A stretch of 64,000 nt of DNA from Mongoliibacter ruber. GTDB lineage: Bacteria > Bacteroidota > Bacteroidia > Cytophagales > Cyclobacteriaceae. Below the pieces are notes generated by a model. That model saw only the letters and a program-made list of their open reading frames with translations. It did no database searches and was not told the DNA's origin. Within the stretch, counting starts at the first letter, position 1. Every line of letters begins with the position of its first letter. Made by a program: the position numbers and the translations under genes. The DNA lies in NCBI RefSeq assembly GCF_003003005.1, contig NZ_PVTR01000003.1, positions 232,890 to 296,889 of the forward strand. The letters are read 5' to 3'. Positions 22,407 to 31,195 of this stretch are shown here, one piece after another.

Positions 22407-24017
22407 TTAAAGTTTCACATTCAAAGTTGCGATACCGGTATGTGCTGCACCTGCCTTGATTTCTACATTTCCTGAACCTTTGACGATCCAGCTCAAAGTA
22501 GTTTTTTCATATGCACCCAACTTGTCAATCAATTTTATCTTGTCACCTGACATGATGTCTTTGGTCTCTCTGTTGATATCCACTCGGACTTTTCTCAACC
22601 ACCTTGATTTTTCACCCATTTCTGAATGCGTAGGAAGCTGAGAATTGTTAAAAAGGTCGGCTGTGATTCTAGTAAGGCCATTTCCTAATTTCTCAGTCTG
22701 GAGGTTGTGAAACTCTAACTTTGGACTTACTTCAGCCAATTTTAGAATAAAATCAGTATGTTCTTGCGCGATAGCGGCAACCTCAGAAAAAGGTGGATTG
22801 TACATCACAAAAGGCTTGATCCCCCCAACTTCCACAGTTTGGTTTGGCAAGTCAGGATGATTTACTTGTGTCCATGGAACAAAAGCATCTACGCTATTTT
22901 CAGATGCCCAAGCGAGAAAATTAACTTCAGGACTGGAGGATGATTTACCATCTTCACCTTTGACTTCAGGTACCCACCATCCTGGTGTGCTAAAGCTCAG
23001 TCTTCCAAAATGGAAATACGCCCATTGAAAGAAGTCCCCGTCTGTACCTTGATTATTTTGGTTAAATGCTTTTTGCGAAACCGTACTGTTGTACATCTCT
23101 GACACCATGCTATTGATGGCTACATCTTTTTCCAACATAGAAGTGATAATCCTTTTTTTAGCATCTCCGGCATTATACTTCAATGGAGCGGATAGGTTGT
23201 TTGCCGGACTGAATGTCACAAAAGCAAAAATATTCCATTGCTCAAACAAATAATCTAAAAGCGCCCTGCTTTCTGCCTGAGAAACTGCAAAATCACCTGC
23301 CAATGGCGTGAAAATCGGGAATTTGTATGTTTGGTTTCTATTGAAAGCAATGCCTTCCTCAAGGTCCTCTCCAAATTTACCGTCTTTGTCCATATCACGG
23401 CTTTCTGGATATACCATATAGCTTCCTTTTTGCCCTTTAGACGCGTTGGCTTTTACCATTACCCTTTCATCGTCTTCTGCTGGCATATAATCACCCATTG
23501 GGCTCTCTACCCTCATCATGGTAATAAGTCCATCATTATTCAGGTCCACATATCCATCTTCGGACAATCTGCCATCTCTATCATGATCTACTTTTGCAGC
23601 ATTACCTCTTCTTTCATATTTCAAAGAAGCGTGGTATTGCTCATAAGCATCCGGAGACATATTTGGGAAGATATAGAACGTATTTCTGTCCAAAGCTGCA
23701 TCATTTTCATTGACAAGTTTTTCGGCAAATTGTAATGCCAACTCGACACTCAATACATGAAAGCCTTCTGAACCGCCTACTACGGCAATACCCGGCTTGT
23801 TATCCATGTCACCTTTACCGATTTTCAATACCCATACATCCTTACCGCCTTCAGTTTTGGTGAGGGACTTTAAGGTAGCTGTGCCGTTACCGGCAACACC
23901 CTGAAGTCTCTGGGTCATCTGGTTGAGTGTGGGATAATCACTCTGAGCCAGACCGACCGATTGGAAAGAGAAAAGCATCCCTACTCCCACCACCAGTGAT
24001 AAATACATTTTCTTCAT
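22407..24017 (-). CDS. M14-fold protein lacking catalytic residues (pseudopeptidase)
   Basis: A 536-residue exported paralog of the downstream M14 enzyme with a signal peptide (residues 1-24). A gap-free alignment from the shared KP dipeptide places Glu84 and His87 where the active enzyme has His113 and Glu116, so the HxxE zinc motif reads ExxH. The third zinc histidine is Ser270 (VTFSPANN) and the catalytic glutamate is Pro345 (SFSTPGWW). The Asp-rich loops (DHDRDG, DKDGKFGED) and the NRN arginine region remain. The protein is complete, in frame and well conserved outside the active site, which argues for a retained non-catalytic role, perhaps substrate binding or partnership with the active enzyme. 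Gene order suggests it is translated first. Confidence 0.85.
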   Translation of the reverse strand: MKKMYLSLVVGVGMLFSFQSVGLAQSDYPTLNQMTQRLQGVAGNGTATLKSLTKTEGGKDVWVLKIGKGDMDNKPGIAVVGGSEGFHVLSVELALQFAEKLVNENDAALDRNTFYIFPNMSPDAYEQYHASLKYERRGNAAKVDHDRDGRLSEDGYVDLNNDGLITMMRVESPMGDYMPAEDDERVMVKANASKGQKGSYMVYPESRDMDKDGKFGEDLEEGIAFNRNQTYKFPIFTPLAGDFAVSQAESRALLDYLFEQWNIFAFVTFSPANNLSAPLKYNAGDAKKRIITSMLEKDVAINSMVSEMYNSTVSQKAFNQNNQGTDGDFFQWAYFHFGRLSFSTPGWWVPEVKGEDGKSSSSPEVNFLAWASENSVDAFVPWTQVNHPDLPNQTVEVGGIKPFVMYNPPFSEVAAIAQEHTDFILKLAEVSPKLEFHNLQTEKLGNGLTRITADLFNNSQLPTHSEMGEKSRWLRKVRVDINRETKDIMSGDKIKLIDKLGAYEKTTLSWIVKGSGNVEIKAGAAHTGIATLNVKL

Positions 24018-24257
24018 AAAGTATATTTGATTTAGTTCTGATTGATTTAAAACCTTTAAATAAGTTAAATCTAAAGGCTAATGATACAAAAAATCGCTGG
24101 TTAATTAAAAGCGCTTGGTAGTTAGAGATGCAGCCGATTTTGAATGGTAATCACTTTGGATAAATGGAGGAGAAAAAAAACCATTTGTAAAGCAATTGTA
24201 AAGAGGCTATAATTAAAGCGTAATATTCCTTATTTTGCCTAAATCTAAATCTGTGAT

Positions 24258-25088
24258 ATGTTTTCAAAAATAGCACTCGCCATAGCCTTTTCTCCTAGAT
24301 TGGAGGCACTACTTGCAGAAGCCAAAAGAATCAAAACGATATTTGGCGCTGAGCTTTTATTAATTCATGTAGGTGAAAAAACTACTGAATTTGAAGACAA
24401 ACTTCATGATTTGCTTGAAGCACAAGGACTTTCCGGTACGGATATCCAAACAGTATGGGAAGAGGGTAATCCTGCTAAAAAAATCATCAAAGTATGTGAA
24501 CAAAACGATGTAGACCTCTTGATTGCAGGAGCTCTTAAAACAGAAGGTTTTTTTAAATACTACATTGGATCAATTGCACGAAAAATAATTCGAAAATCAA
24601 AATGCTCAGTTTTAGTGTTGATTGAACCTATGCTAAAACCAGAACCTTTTGACCGGGTTGTCATCAATGGCACACAGCAAGAACAAACGCCATTTGTCAT
24701 CGATCAAGGCCTGAAATGGTGTAAAGCCGATAAAGCCAAACAAGTCTACATTGCCAATGAAATAAAAATGTACGGGCTTCAAATGGCCACTGCAAGTGAG
24801 GGTGGAGAAGATGAAATAGCATCCACAAGACGAAAGCTTGTGTCAGAAGAAATCATCTATGTAGAAAATATACTTAAAGATCTCGACAAAGGAGACCTTA
24901 AAATCAGCATCAAAATAACTTGTGGCAAATGGGCCATAGAACTGGCCAGGTTTGCTTCAGATGTGAAGGCCGATTTGTTGATCGTAGGTGATGAAGGTAA
25001 CCTTGGGTTTTTCCACCGACTTTTCCCACATGATTTAGAAGAAATCCTCAGTGATCTTCCATGCAACCTTTTAATTGTCAAAAAATAA
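24258..25088 (+). CDS. Universal stress protein, tandem UspA
   Basis: A 276-residue cytoplasmic protein with two UspA-like halves. The second half ends in KADLLIVGDEGNLGFFHRLFPHD, near the nucleotide-binding G-2x-G-9x-G pattern; the first has DVDLLIAGALKTEGFFKYYIGS. It starts at the ATG 24258 and is followed after 9 bases by a cation:proton antiporter, with an AAAGGA-like sequence before the second ATG. The pairing suggests nucleotide-dependent control of the antiporter, which is an inference from position. Confidence 0.85.
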   Translation: MFSKIALAIAFSPRLEALLAEAKRIKTIFGAELLLIHVGEKTTEFEDKLHDLLEAQGLSGTDIQTVWEEGNPAKKIIKVCEQNDVDLLIAGALKTEGFFKYYIGSIARKIIRKSKCSVLVLIEPMLKPEPFDRVVINGTQQEQTPFVIDQGLKWCKADKAKQVYIANEIKMYGLQMATASEGGEDEIASTRRKLVSEEIIYVENILKDLDKGDLKISIKITCGKWAIELARFASDVKADLLIVGDEGNLGFFHRLFPHDLEEILSDLPCNLLIVKK

Positions 25089-25097
25089 AAAGGAACT

Positions 25098-26339
25098 ATG
25101 GAAAACTTATCACATCAGGATGTAGTAAACCTGTTTCTTCAGCTTGCGGCAATGTTGCTGCTCGCTAGGGTATTTGCTGAAATAGCCCAGCGGTTCAAAC
25201 AACCTGCAGTAGTTGGAGAGTTACTTGCTGGAATATTACTGGGACCTACCATACTGGGAACATTAGTTCCTGATTTGCATGAATACTTGTTTATGAGCAA
25301 TCCTAGTGCAAACCTGGCTTTGGACGGGTTTGTACAGATAGCGGTAGTTTTGCTTCTATTTATAGCAGGCCTCGAAGTGGAATTGCATTTGGTTTGGTCA
25401 CAAGGCAAATCAGCTTTGAACATAAGCCTCTTAGGGTTAATCGTTCCTTTCGCTTTAGGATTTGTATTTCCATACTATTTCTCTGATTTTTTCGGATTGG
25501 CAGACGGAGACAAAATGCTGTTTTCTCTATTTATGGGGACCGCCATGTCCATTACAGCATTGCCTGTAGTAGTTAGGATTTTGATGGATTTGGATTTGTT
25601 CAAAACTAAAATGGGAATGCTGATCGTGGCGTCCGCAATGGTAAATGACATCATAGGCTGGTTGATATTTTCAGTGATTTTATCATTTATGGGCAAAGGA
25701 AGTAGTCTGTCTCTGTTCCAGACCATAGGGATAACACTTGCTTTCACTTTCTTTATGTTGACTCTAGGAAAGATCATCATCAACAAAGTTTTGCCTTGGA
25801 TAAATAAAAAGCTGGCTTGGCCTGGAGGTGTATTGTCTCTTTCTATGGCCTTTTGTTTCTTGGCTGCAGCATTTACAGAATGGCTGGGTATCCATGCGAT
25901 TTTTGGAGCATTCCTTCTAGGCGTGGCCTTGGGCGACTCTGAACATATGTCGGAGAGAGCAAAAGAAATTGTCCATCAGTTTATCAACAATATCTTCGCT
26001 CCGCTATTCTTTGTATCTATTGGATTGAAGATTAATTTCTTTACCAATTTTGAGCTAATGTTGACACTAGCTGTCCTGGTAATATCATTTGCAGGAAAGA
26101 TCATTGGGAGTGGATATGGCGCATCGAGAGGTGGATTCAGCTTCAAAGAGTCCTTGGCTGTAGGTTTTGGCATGAATGCAAGAGGAGCCATGGAGATCAT
26201 TTTGGGGCTCATTGCCCTCGAAAATGGGTTAATTGATGAAAAATTATTCGTCGCTCTTGTCATAATGGCCATCATTACAAGCATGAGTAGCGGACCATTG
26301 ATGAAATGGGCTTTAAAAACAGATATTAAAAAGACTTAG
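25098..26339 (+). CDS. CPA2-family cation:proton antiporter
   Basis: A 413-residue integral membrane protein with about 12 helices, of the monovalent cation:proton antiporter-2 (Kef/NapA-like) family. Conserved segments include PAVVGELLAGILLGPT near residue 33, LLLFIAGLEVEL near 85, and the ion-binding region MVNDIIGWLIF near 180. There is no C-terminal TrkA-N/RCK domain, so regulation must come from elsewhere; the cotranscribed universal stress protein is a candidate. Whether it exchanges Na+ or K+ cannot be read from the sequence. Confidence 0.88.
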   Translation: MENLSHQDVVNLFLQLAAMLLLARVFAEIAQRFKQPAVVGELLAGILLGPTILGTLVPDLHEYLFMSNPSANLALDGFVQIAVVLLLFIAGLEVELHLVWSQGKSALNISLLGLIVPFALGFVFPYYFSDFFGLADGDKMLFSLFMGTAMSITALPVVVRILMDLDLFKTKMGMLIVASAMVNDIIGWLIFSVILSFMGKGSSLSLFQTIGITLAFTFFMLTLGKIIINKVLPWINKKLAWPGGVLSLSMAFCFLAAAFTEWLGIHAIFGAFLLGVALGDSEHMSERAKEIVHQFINNIFAPLFFVSIGLKINFFTNFELMLTLAVLVISFAGKIIGSGYGASRGGFSFKESLAVGFGMNARGAMEIILGLIALENGLIDEKLFVALVIMAIITSMSSGPLMKWALKTDIKKT

Positions 26340-26536
26340 ATAAATCACATCAATCCTTCCAATCAAACAAACAAGCAACTCAATTATCAGAATCCTGCAA
26401 ATGAAACTTTGTATCCCAAGATCAAAAATATAATTTAACCATTTACCAATTCTGTGAAAACCTGTTAAAAAAACAGCTTATTATCCGTTTTGGAGAGATT
26501 TTTGTATTTTTACCACTGAATCAAAATTTAAAAGAT

Positions 26537-27034
26537 ATGAAATCAGTAAGTTCAATAACCAAATTATTTGCTCCAATTTTTGTTTTAACATTGTTTTTTG
26601 GGTTCAATGCCACAGCACAAGAAGTGATGCCACAGCAAATGGAAGTACAGGAAGATTTTCCAGATGAAGACATTAAGAAGTTTGTGGCGGTCAATCTTGA
26701 AGTAATGCCAATTCAAGAGAAGTACCAGGAAAAAATGATGGAATCTATCGAAGGAAGTGGTTTGACAGTTCAGAGATTTGAAGAACTCAGCACGGCGCAA
26801 CAATCAGGTGATATCAGAGAAGCATCTGAAGATCCAGAAGAATTGGCTTCATATAATAAAGCGGGGCAAGAAATCATGCAGATACAATCCGAAATGCAAA
26901 ATGAGGTAGTTGGACATATTTCTGAAAGTGACTTAGGACCTGAAAAATTTCAACAAATATATATGGCTTACACACAAAGTGAAAAAGTAAGAGCAAAAAT
27001 CGATAAAATGATGGCTGACGCCATTGAGGATTAA
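26537..27034 (+). CDS. DUF4168 domain protein, exported
   Basis: A 165-residue protein with a signal peptide (residues 1-27, ending NATAQ) and a helical, acidic DUF4168 domain: DEDIKKFVAVNLEVMPIQEKYQ, then a C-terminal SEKVRAKIDKMMADAIED. The family is widespread in Bacteroidota and Proteobacteria and its function is unknown. It stands alone, with a 197-base upstream gap and its own strong terminator. Confidence 0.85.
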   Translation: MKSVSSITKLFAPIFVLTLFFGFNATAQEVMPQQMEVQEDFPDEDIKKFVAVNLEVMPIQEKYQEKMMESIEGSGLTVQRFEELSTAQQSGDIREASEDPEELASYNKAGQEIMQIQSEMQNEVVGHISESDLGPEKFQQIYMAYTQSEKVRAKIDKMMADAIED

Positions 27035-27058
27035 GAAAACAACTCCACTATTACTGAG

Positions 27059-27084
27059 GTCCCGAAATTTTCGGGACTTTTTTT
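27059..27084 (+). terminator. Terminator of the DUF4168 gene
   Basis: GTCCCGAAA and TTTCGGGAC form a perfect stem, followed by seven T residues. Confidence 0.9.
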
Positions 27085-27152
27085 ATGCTTAATAATAGCC
27101 AATACCTATCCCTGATAGGTGCAAACCATTAGATATTTTTAACCAAAGGGTT

Positions 27153-27160
27153 TACTTTTG
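27153..27160 (+). promoter_or_regulatory. -7 element of hemH
   Basis: TACTTTTG matches TAnnTTTG 36 bases before the hemH ATG at 27197. Transcription would start after about 27165, which rules out the in-frame TTG at 27158 as translation start. Confidence 0.5.
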
Positions 27161-27196
27161 GGTTCTAGAATAGTTTACATCACTCAAAATATACTC

Positions 27197-28231
27197 ATGA
27201 GCAAAAATAAAGCGAAAGTAGGGGTCTTACTTGTCAATCTTGGAACACCTGACAGTACCGCTACGGCTGACGTCAGGAAATACCTAAGGGAGTTTTTAAT
27301 GGATGGCAGGGTGATTGACTTTCCATTTATTCCTAGATGGATGTTGGTCAACTTAATTATTGCTCCATTTAGATCTCCAAAATCAGCCAAAGAATACAGG
27401 AAAGTCTGGACGGAAAGGGGTTCCCCCCTACTCTTTCATACTGAGGATCTCAGGGATAAACTTACCGAAAAACTTGACCCAAGCACCTATGTGGTAGAAA
27501 TGGCTATGCGCTATCAAACACCAAGCATAGAACAAGGATTGGAAAACCTCAACAAAGCCAATGTCAAGAAAATAATTGTATTACCTCTTTTCCCACAGTA
27601 TGCTTCTGCTACAAATGGTTCCGTTGTAGATAAAGTTATGGAAATAGCCCGAGGATGGCAGATTATTCCAAACATTACCTTCATTTCCAACTTTGTGGAC
27701 CACCCACTTTTCCTACAAGCTTGGGCAGAAATCGGCAAAGAGATGATTGAAGCACAGGAATACGATAGGTATTTATTTTCTTATCATGGACTTCCGGAAA
27801 GGCAGATCCGAAAAGGTTCTGTAGATGGTTATTGTCAATTGTCCGACAAATGTTGTGGAAATTATACCAAAAAGAATCAATTCTGCTACCGAGGGCAGTG
27901 TTTTCACACTACAAGACTCTTGACTGAAAAGCTTGGACTCCCAGAAGAAAAGGTCATCACTTGCTTTCAATCAAGATTAGGCAAAGACCCTTGGATTAAA
28001 CCCTACACAGAAGACATCATCAAAGAATTGGCCTCTCAGGGAATAAAAAAGGTGTTGGTCTTTTCTCCCGCCTTTGTTGCAGACTGCCTTGAAACTACTG
28101 TGGAAGTAGGTGGTGAGTACAAAGAAGAATTCGAGGAACTCGGTGGTGAGCAATGGGATTTGGTACCAAGCTTAAATTCCAGTGATACTTGGGTGGAATG
28201 TGTCAAAGACTTGGTCTTGACCAATACCTAA
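27197..28231 (+). CDS. hemH: Ferrochelatase
   Basis: Inserts Fe2+ into protoporphyrin IX (or coproporphyrin) in the final steps of heme synthesis. From the ATG at 27197 it has 344 residues. It shows the N-terminal VGVLLVNLGTPDS motif, the catalytic histidine in SYHGLPERQ and the metal-side glutamate in PAFVADCLETTVE. A cysteine-rich insert (CQLSDKCCG ... CYRGQC) is typical of Bacteroidota enzymes and could be a structural cluster. The earlier in-frame TTG at 27158 lies inside the likely promoter and was rejected. The MFS transporter gene follows after 34 bases. Confidence 0.93.
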   Translation: MSKNKAKVGVLLVNLGTPDSTATADVRKYLREFLMDGRVIDFPFIPRWMLVNLIIAPFRSPKSAKEYRKVWTERGSPLLFHTEDLRDKLTEKLDPSTYVVEMAMRYQTPSIEQGLENLNKANVKKIIVLPLFPQYASATNGSVVDKVMEIARGWQIIPNITFISNFVDHPLFLQAWAEIGKEMIEAQEYDRYLFSYHGLPERQIRKGSVDGYCQLSDKCCGNYTKKNQFCYRGQCFHTTRLLTEKLGLPEEKVITCFQSRLGKDPWIKPYTEDIIKELASQGIKKVLVFSPAFVADCLETTVEVGGEYKEEFEELGGEQWDLVPSLNSSDTWVECVKDLVLTNT

Positions 28232-28265
28232 GTTAATTTTAGGCTTTGATTCTTCAACACTCATC

Positions 28266-29444
28266 ATGTCTTCCAAAAAACCTTTGTACCAGACCAGCTG
28301 GTTTCTTTTTCTGGGAATTCTTTTTGTTTCTTTCAACTTACGCCCCTCTATTACAGCTGTAGGTCCTTTGATACCTTTTATCAGAGAGGACCTACAGCTA
28401 AGTAATGGTTGGGCAGGTTTTCTGACAACCTTCCCATTAATTACTTTTGCCACCTTTTCTCTGTTTTCTGCCAGAATAGGAAAAGCATTGGGAAATTCAC
28501 AAGCAATCATGCTTGGCATGGTTTTGATCCTGGCAGGCACCATAATCCGCGTTTTGGGGGGATCTCTGGTGTTGTTTTTAGGAACTGGCTTGACAGGAAT
28601 AGGAATCGTTATTTGTAATGTATTACTCATTCCCTTGATCAAAAACCGTATTCCTTCCAAAATCGGCATTGTTACAGCTTCATACACCACTGGAATGACC
28701 TTTTTGGCAGCTGTTGCTTCAGGTATTTCTGCACCTTTGGCTATTGACCTTGATCTTGGCTGGAGAGGATCCTTGCTTTCATGGTCGATACTCTTGGTTC
28801 TAGGAATTTTGGTTTGGTTGCCACAGATGCGCTTCCAAACAGCTGTCAATCATGCTGAACAGAATGAGTTAAAAGTAAACGTCTGGAAATCAAGACTGGC
28901 GTGGAATGTAAGTATGTTTATGGGAGTTCAATCCCTCTTGTTTTTCACTTTGATTGCTTGGCTACCTGACATGCTCATTTCAAGGGGTTTTTCTGCGGTA
29001 GAGGCTGGAGTCATCGTTTCTTTGATGCAGATTATCGGTTTGATCGGTTCGTTTTTGGCTCCTATTGTAGCTGTCAAATTCAAAGATCAGGTATTACTGA
29101 TCAAAGTATTAGGGACAATGTATCTACTCGGTTTTTCAAGCTTATTCATTCATGCAGCATGGGTAAATTACATAGGTTTGGCTATTGTGGGACTGGGATT
29201 GGGCTCAAGTGTATCCCTTGCGTATACTTTAATAGGCTTGCGAACTAGGCTTGAAAAAACAACGGCGTCACTTTCAGGAATGGTGCAATCTACGGGCTAT
29301 TACTTGGCAGCCTTGGGACCTCTCCTGTTTGGAGTGGCATTCGATGTATTTCAAAATTGGAATTTTCTGATATACCTGACGCTGATTTGTTCAGCTATGT
29401 TTATTTATTTTGGAGTGAGAGCGGGTAAAGCTGTTCAGATATAA
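28266..29444 (+). CDS. MFS transporter, CynX/NimT family
   Basis: A 392-residue integral membrane protein with 12 predicted helices. The first helix carries the family pattern SFNLRPSITAVGPLIPFI, characteristic of the cyanate/2-nitroimidazole (CynX/NimT) group of major facilitator transporters. The substrate is unknown; the group includes exporters of small organic compounds. It lies 34 bases after hemH on the same strand and may be cotranscribed, but no heme-related function is implied. Confidence 0.85.
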   Translation: MSSKKPLYQTSWFLFLGILFVSFNLRPSITAVGPLIPFIREDLQLSNGWAGFLTTFPLITFATFSLFSARIGKALGNSQAIMLGMVLILAGTIIRVLGGSLVLFLGTGLTGIGIVICNVLLIPLIKNRIPSKIGIVTASYTTGMTFLAAVASGISAPLAIDLDLGWRGSLLSWSILLVLGILVWLPQMRFQTAVNHAEQNELKVNVWKSRLAWNVSMFMGVQSLLFFTLIAWLPDMLISRGFSAVEAGVIVSLMQIIGLIGSFLAPIVAVKFKDQVLLIKVLGTMYLLGFSSLFIHAAWVNYIGLAIVGLGLGSSVSLAYTLIGLRTRLEKTTASLSGMVQSTGYYLAALGPLLFGVAFDVFQNWNFLIYLTLICSAMFIYFGVRAGKAVQI

Positions 29445-29599
29445 ATTATATTGATTTAAGGAATTGTTTAATTATTGAACTGAATTCCGCATTGAAGGCC
29501 AAGTCGATATTAATTGATACTAGATATTAACTTGATATTGATTAAATGCAGGCCTTGAATTTGAAAAAACAATTACTGGTAAAATGGGGGGTAAAAAGT

Positions 29600-29621
29600 A
29601 AGGCCTCATTGCTGAGGCCTT
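29600..29621 (-). terminator. Terminator between MFS and hpf genes
   Basis: AAGGCCTCA-TTGC-TGAGGCCTT, a 9-bp stem with a 4-base loop. It lies just after the hpf stop on the minus strand, with a T-rich tract on both sides, so it may work in both directions. Confidence 0.8.
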
Positions 29622-29627
29622 TTGTAA

Positions 29628-29933
29628 TTATTGATTGGCTAGTACTACTTTTTCTTTGAACTTTTTGATTTGTCTTCTCAGTGCTTCCACCGCTTCGTCG
29701 GCAGCTGCTTCGAATGAGTCACTCTGTTGCTTTGCAAACAAGGTCTTTCCAGGTACGTTCAATTTGATTTCGACTATTTTGTTGGCATTTTTTTCATTTT
29801 TATCTAATCTCATAAAAACTTCACCGTCGACGATACGATCGTAAAATGTATCCAATTTATCAGCTTTCTTTTGAATGAAGTCGATAAGCTTGTAATCGGC
29901 ATCGAAATGGATGGAATGCATTTGAAGTTTCAT
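29628..29933 (-). CDS. hpf: Ribosome hibernation-promoting factor, short form
   Basis: A 101-residue HPF/YfiA protein that binds the 30S decoding region of idle ribosomes. The N-terminal MKLQMHSIHFDADYKLIDFIQKK and the C-terminal basic helix (RRQIKKFKEKV) follow the family; the C-terminal dimerisation domain of long HPF is absent. It lies 28 bases downstream of the tyrosine recombinase and near rpsU, a conserved order in Bacteroidota. Confidence 0.92.
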   Translation of the reverse strand: MKLQMHSIHFDADYKLIDFIQKKADKLDTFYDRIVDGEVFMRLDKNEKNANKIVEIKLNVPGKTLFAKQQSDSFEAAADEAVEALRRQIKKFKEKVVLANQ

Positions 29934-29961
29934 AATTTTCTAATTTAAAATTGAACATTTA

Positions 29962-30846
29962 TTACGCTTTAGGATGTGCTTGTTCAAACACAGCCTTAAG
30001 TTTTTCCATTGAATTGTGTGTATATACTTGTGTGGCCGCCAAACTGGCGTGTCCAAGTAAATCCTTAACGGCATTGAGATCTGCACCCTTATTGAGCAGA
30101 TGGGTGGCGAAAGTATGCCTGAGCAAGTGTGGACTTCTCTTGGAAGTCTGGGCAAAAAGATCAAGATAATGTTTTACTATACGGTATATCTTCATAGGGT
30201 ATGCCTGCTCTTTTTTTTTATTAACGATAAAGTAATCACTCTCGCATATATTTGAAAAAGTTTCTTCAAATACTTTTTCATACGAAATAATATTCTTTTT
30301 TAGGGCATTTGTGAGCGGAATAATTCTTTCCTTTTTTCTTTTCCCAAGTACTTTTACACTACTCTCATGAAGGTTGATATCTTTCCATTGCAGCGCTATC
30401 AATTCAGAAAGCCTTACACCAGTAAGGTAGAGAAACTCCATGACCATCCTGTCTCTTTGACCATCAAAATCTTGTTCGTATACCATCTCGTCGAGAATCT
30501 TATCAATGGCAGATTCCTGAATAAATTCAGGGAGTCTCTTTGGTGTTTTGAGAGCTCTGATTTTATATGTAGGGTCCTTGCTGATAATACCAAACCTCAT
30601 CAAAAACTTGTAATATGATCTCAATGTGGCAATCTTTCTATTAACACTGGTCGGGTTAAGATCCGCTTCAACCAAATCTATGACCCATGCCCTCAATTCT
30701 GAATGGTTTGCATTTGTAATATCCTCAATCCCGAAAGCGGTCAAAGCAAACTCGGAGAACTGCTCCAAATCCTTTTTATAGGCCAGGACTGTGTGAACAC
30801 TTGCCCGTTTTTCGAATTCCAGATAATTGATAAAGGATTCCAGCAT
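29962..30846 (-). CDS. Tyrosine recombinase, XerC/XerD type
   Basis: A 294-residue site-specific recombinase with an N-terminal SAM-like core-binding domain (residues 1-90) and a C-terminal catalytic domain. The catalytic residues are visible: Arg in TGVRLSEL, Lys in LGKRKKER, His-x-x-Arg in HLLRHTFATHL, His in GHASLAATQ and the tyrosine nucleophile in TQVYTH. Length and sequence fit a chromosomal dimer-resolution enzyme rather than an integrase, and the neighbours rpsU and hpf are housekeeping. XerC and XerD cannot be separated reliably here. Confidence 0.9.
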   Translation of the reverse strand: MLESFINYLEFEKRASVHTVLAYKKDLEQFSEFALTAFGIEDITNANHSELRAWVIDLVEADLNPTSVNRKIATLRSYYKFLMRFGIISKDPTYKIRALKTPKRLPEFIQESAIDKILDEMVYEQDFDGQRDRMVMEFLYLTGVRLSELIALQWKDINLHESSVKVLGKRKKERIIPLTNALKKNIISYEKVFEETFSNICESDYFIVNKKKEQAYPMKIYRIVKHYLDLFAQTSKRSPHLLRHTFATHLLNKGADLNAVKDLLGHASLAATQVYTHNSMEKLKAVFEQAHPKA

Positions 30847-30935
30847 GCTTTTGGATTTGTTACTTTCAATATAGGAAATTACTCAGGAATCTCCGATTGA
30901 AAAGTGATGAATATCATTCAGCATCAAAATAAGAA

Positions 30936-31046
30936 TCAATCCTTTTTGGGTAGAGGCTCTTCCGGATTATAAACGGCATCCATAGAGGCCGCGGTTTCTT
31001 CTACTGTATCAGTAAAGACAAGTAAGAAAATGATGGGTTTTTTCAT
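30936..31046 (-). CDS. Possible 36-residue peptide
   Basis: An ATG-started frame with a short hydrophobic N terminus (KKPIIFLLVF) followed by an acidic tail (NPEEPLPKKD). It lies between rpsU and the recombinase on their strand. No family is recognised and there is no Shine-Dalgarno sequence. The N terminus could be a minimal membrane anchor. It may be chance; I list it because the frame uses ordinary codons and fills an otherwise empty gap. Confidence 0.25.
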   Translation of the reverse strand: MKKPIIFLLVFTDTVEETAASMDAVYNPEEPLPKKD

Positions 31047-31138
31047 GGTATCACTTTAAGATTATTAAAGCTACCCCAAACTCAGTAATTAAAAGACCAA
31101 CCTGACTTAAGAAATGTTAAGTCTAAAAAATAAAAAAA

Positions 31139-31163
31139 GCGTACCCACTTTCGGTAGGTACGC
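31139..31163 (-). terminator. Terminator of rpsU
   Basis: GCGTACC and GGTACGC pair around an 11-base loop; the adjoining A-rich tract at 31124-31138 gives a long U run in the minus-strand transcript. A second hairpin, GACTTAA/TTAAGTC, follows at 31104-31123. Confidence 0.88.
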
Positions 31164-31195
31164 CGTTTGAATTATCTCAAAAAGATAACAAACAA

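Larger units (their letters stand above)
30847..31195. other. Gap between recombinase and rpsU
   Basis: This 349-base gap contains a doubtful 36-codon open frame (30936-31046, minus), two hairpins (31104-31123 and 31139-31163) and otherwise AT-rich sequence. I see no RNA gene in it. Confidence 0.5.

Noticed and set aside
22407-24017. Frameshifted or truncated pseudogene of the M14 family
   Set aside because: The frame is intact for 536 residues with a signal peptide and a full C-terminal domain; only active-site residues are changed, so it is not a broken gene.
27158-27196. Extended hemH start at TTG 27158
   Set aside because: The codons overlap a TAnnTTTG promoter element, and the ATG at 27197 begins exactly at the conserved ferrochelatase N terminus.
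28172-28849. 225-codon minus-strand frame antisense to the MFS gene
   Set aside because: It is rich in Pro, Lys and Arg as expected from an antisense read of a membrane protein, while the plus-strand frame is a clear CynX-type transporter.
29962-30846. Phage or integrative-element integrase
   Set aside because: The recombinase has the length and motifs of chromosomal XerC/D, sits between hpf and rpsU, and no other mobile-element gene or attachment repeat is seen.
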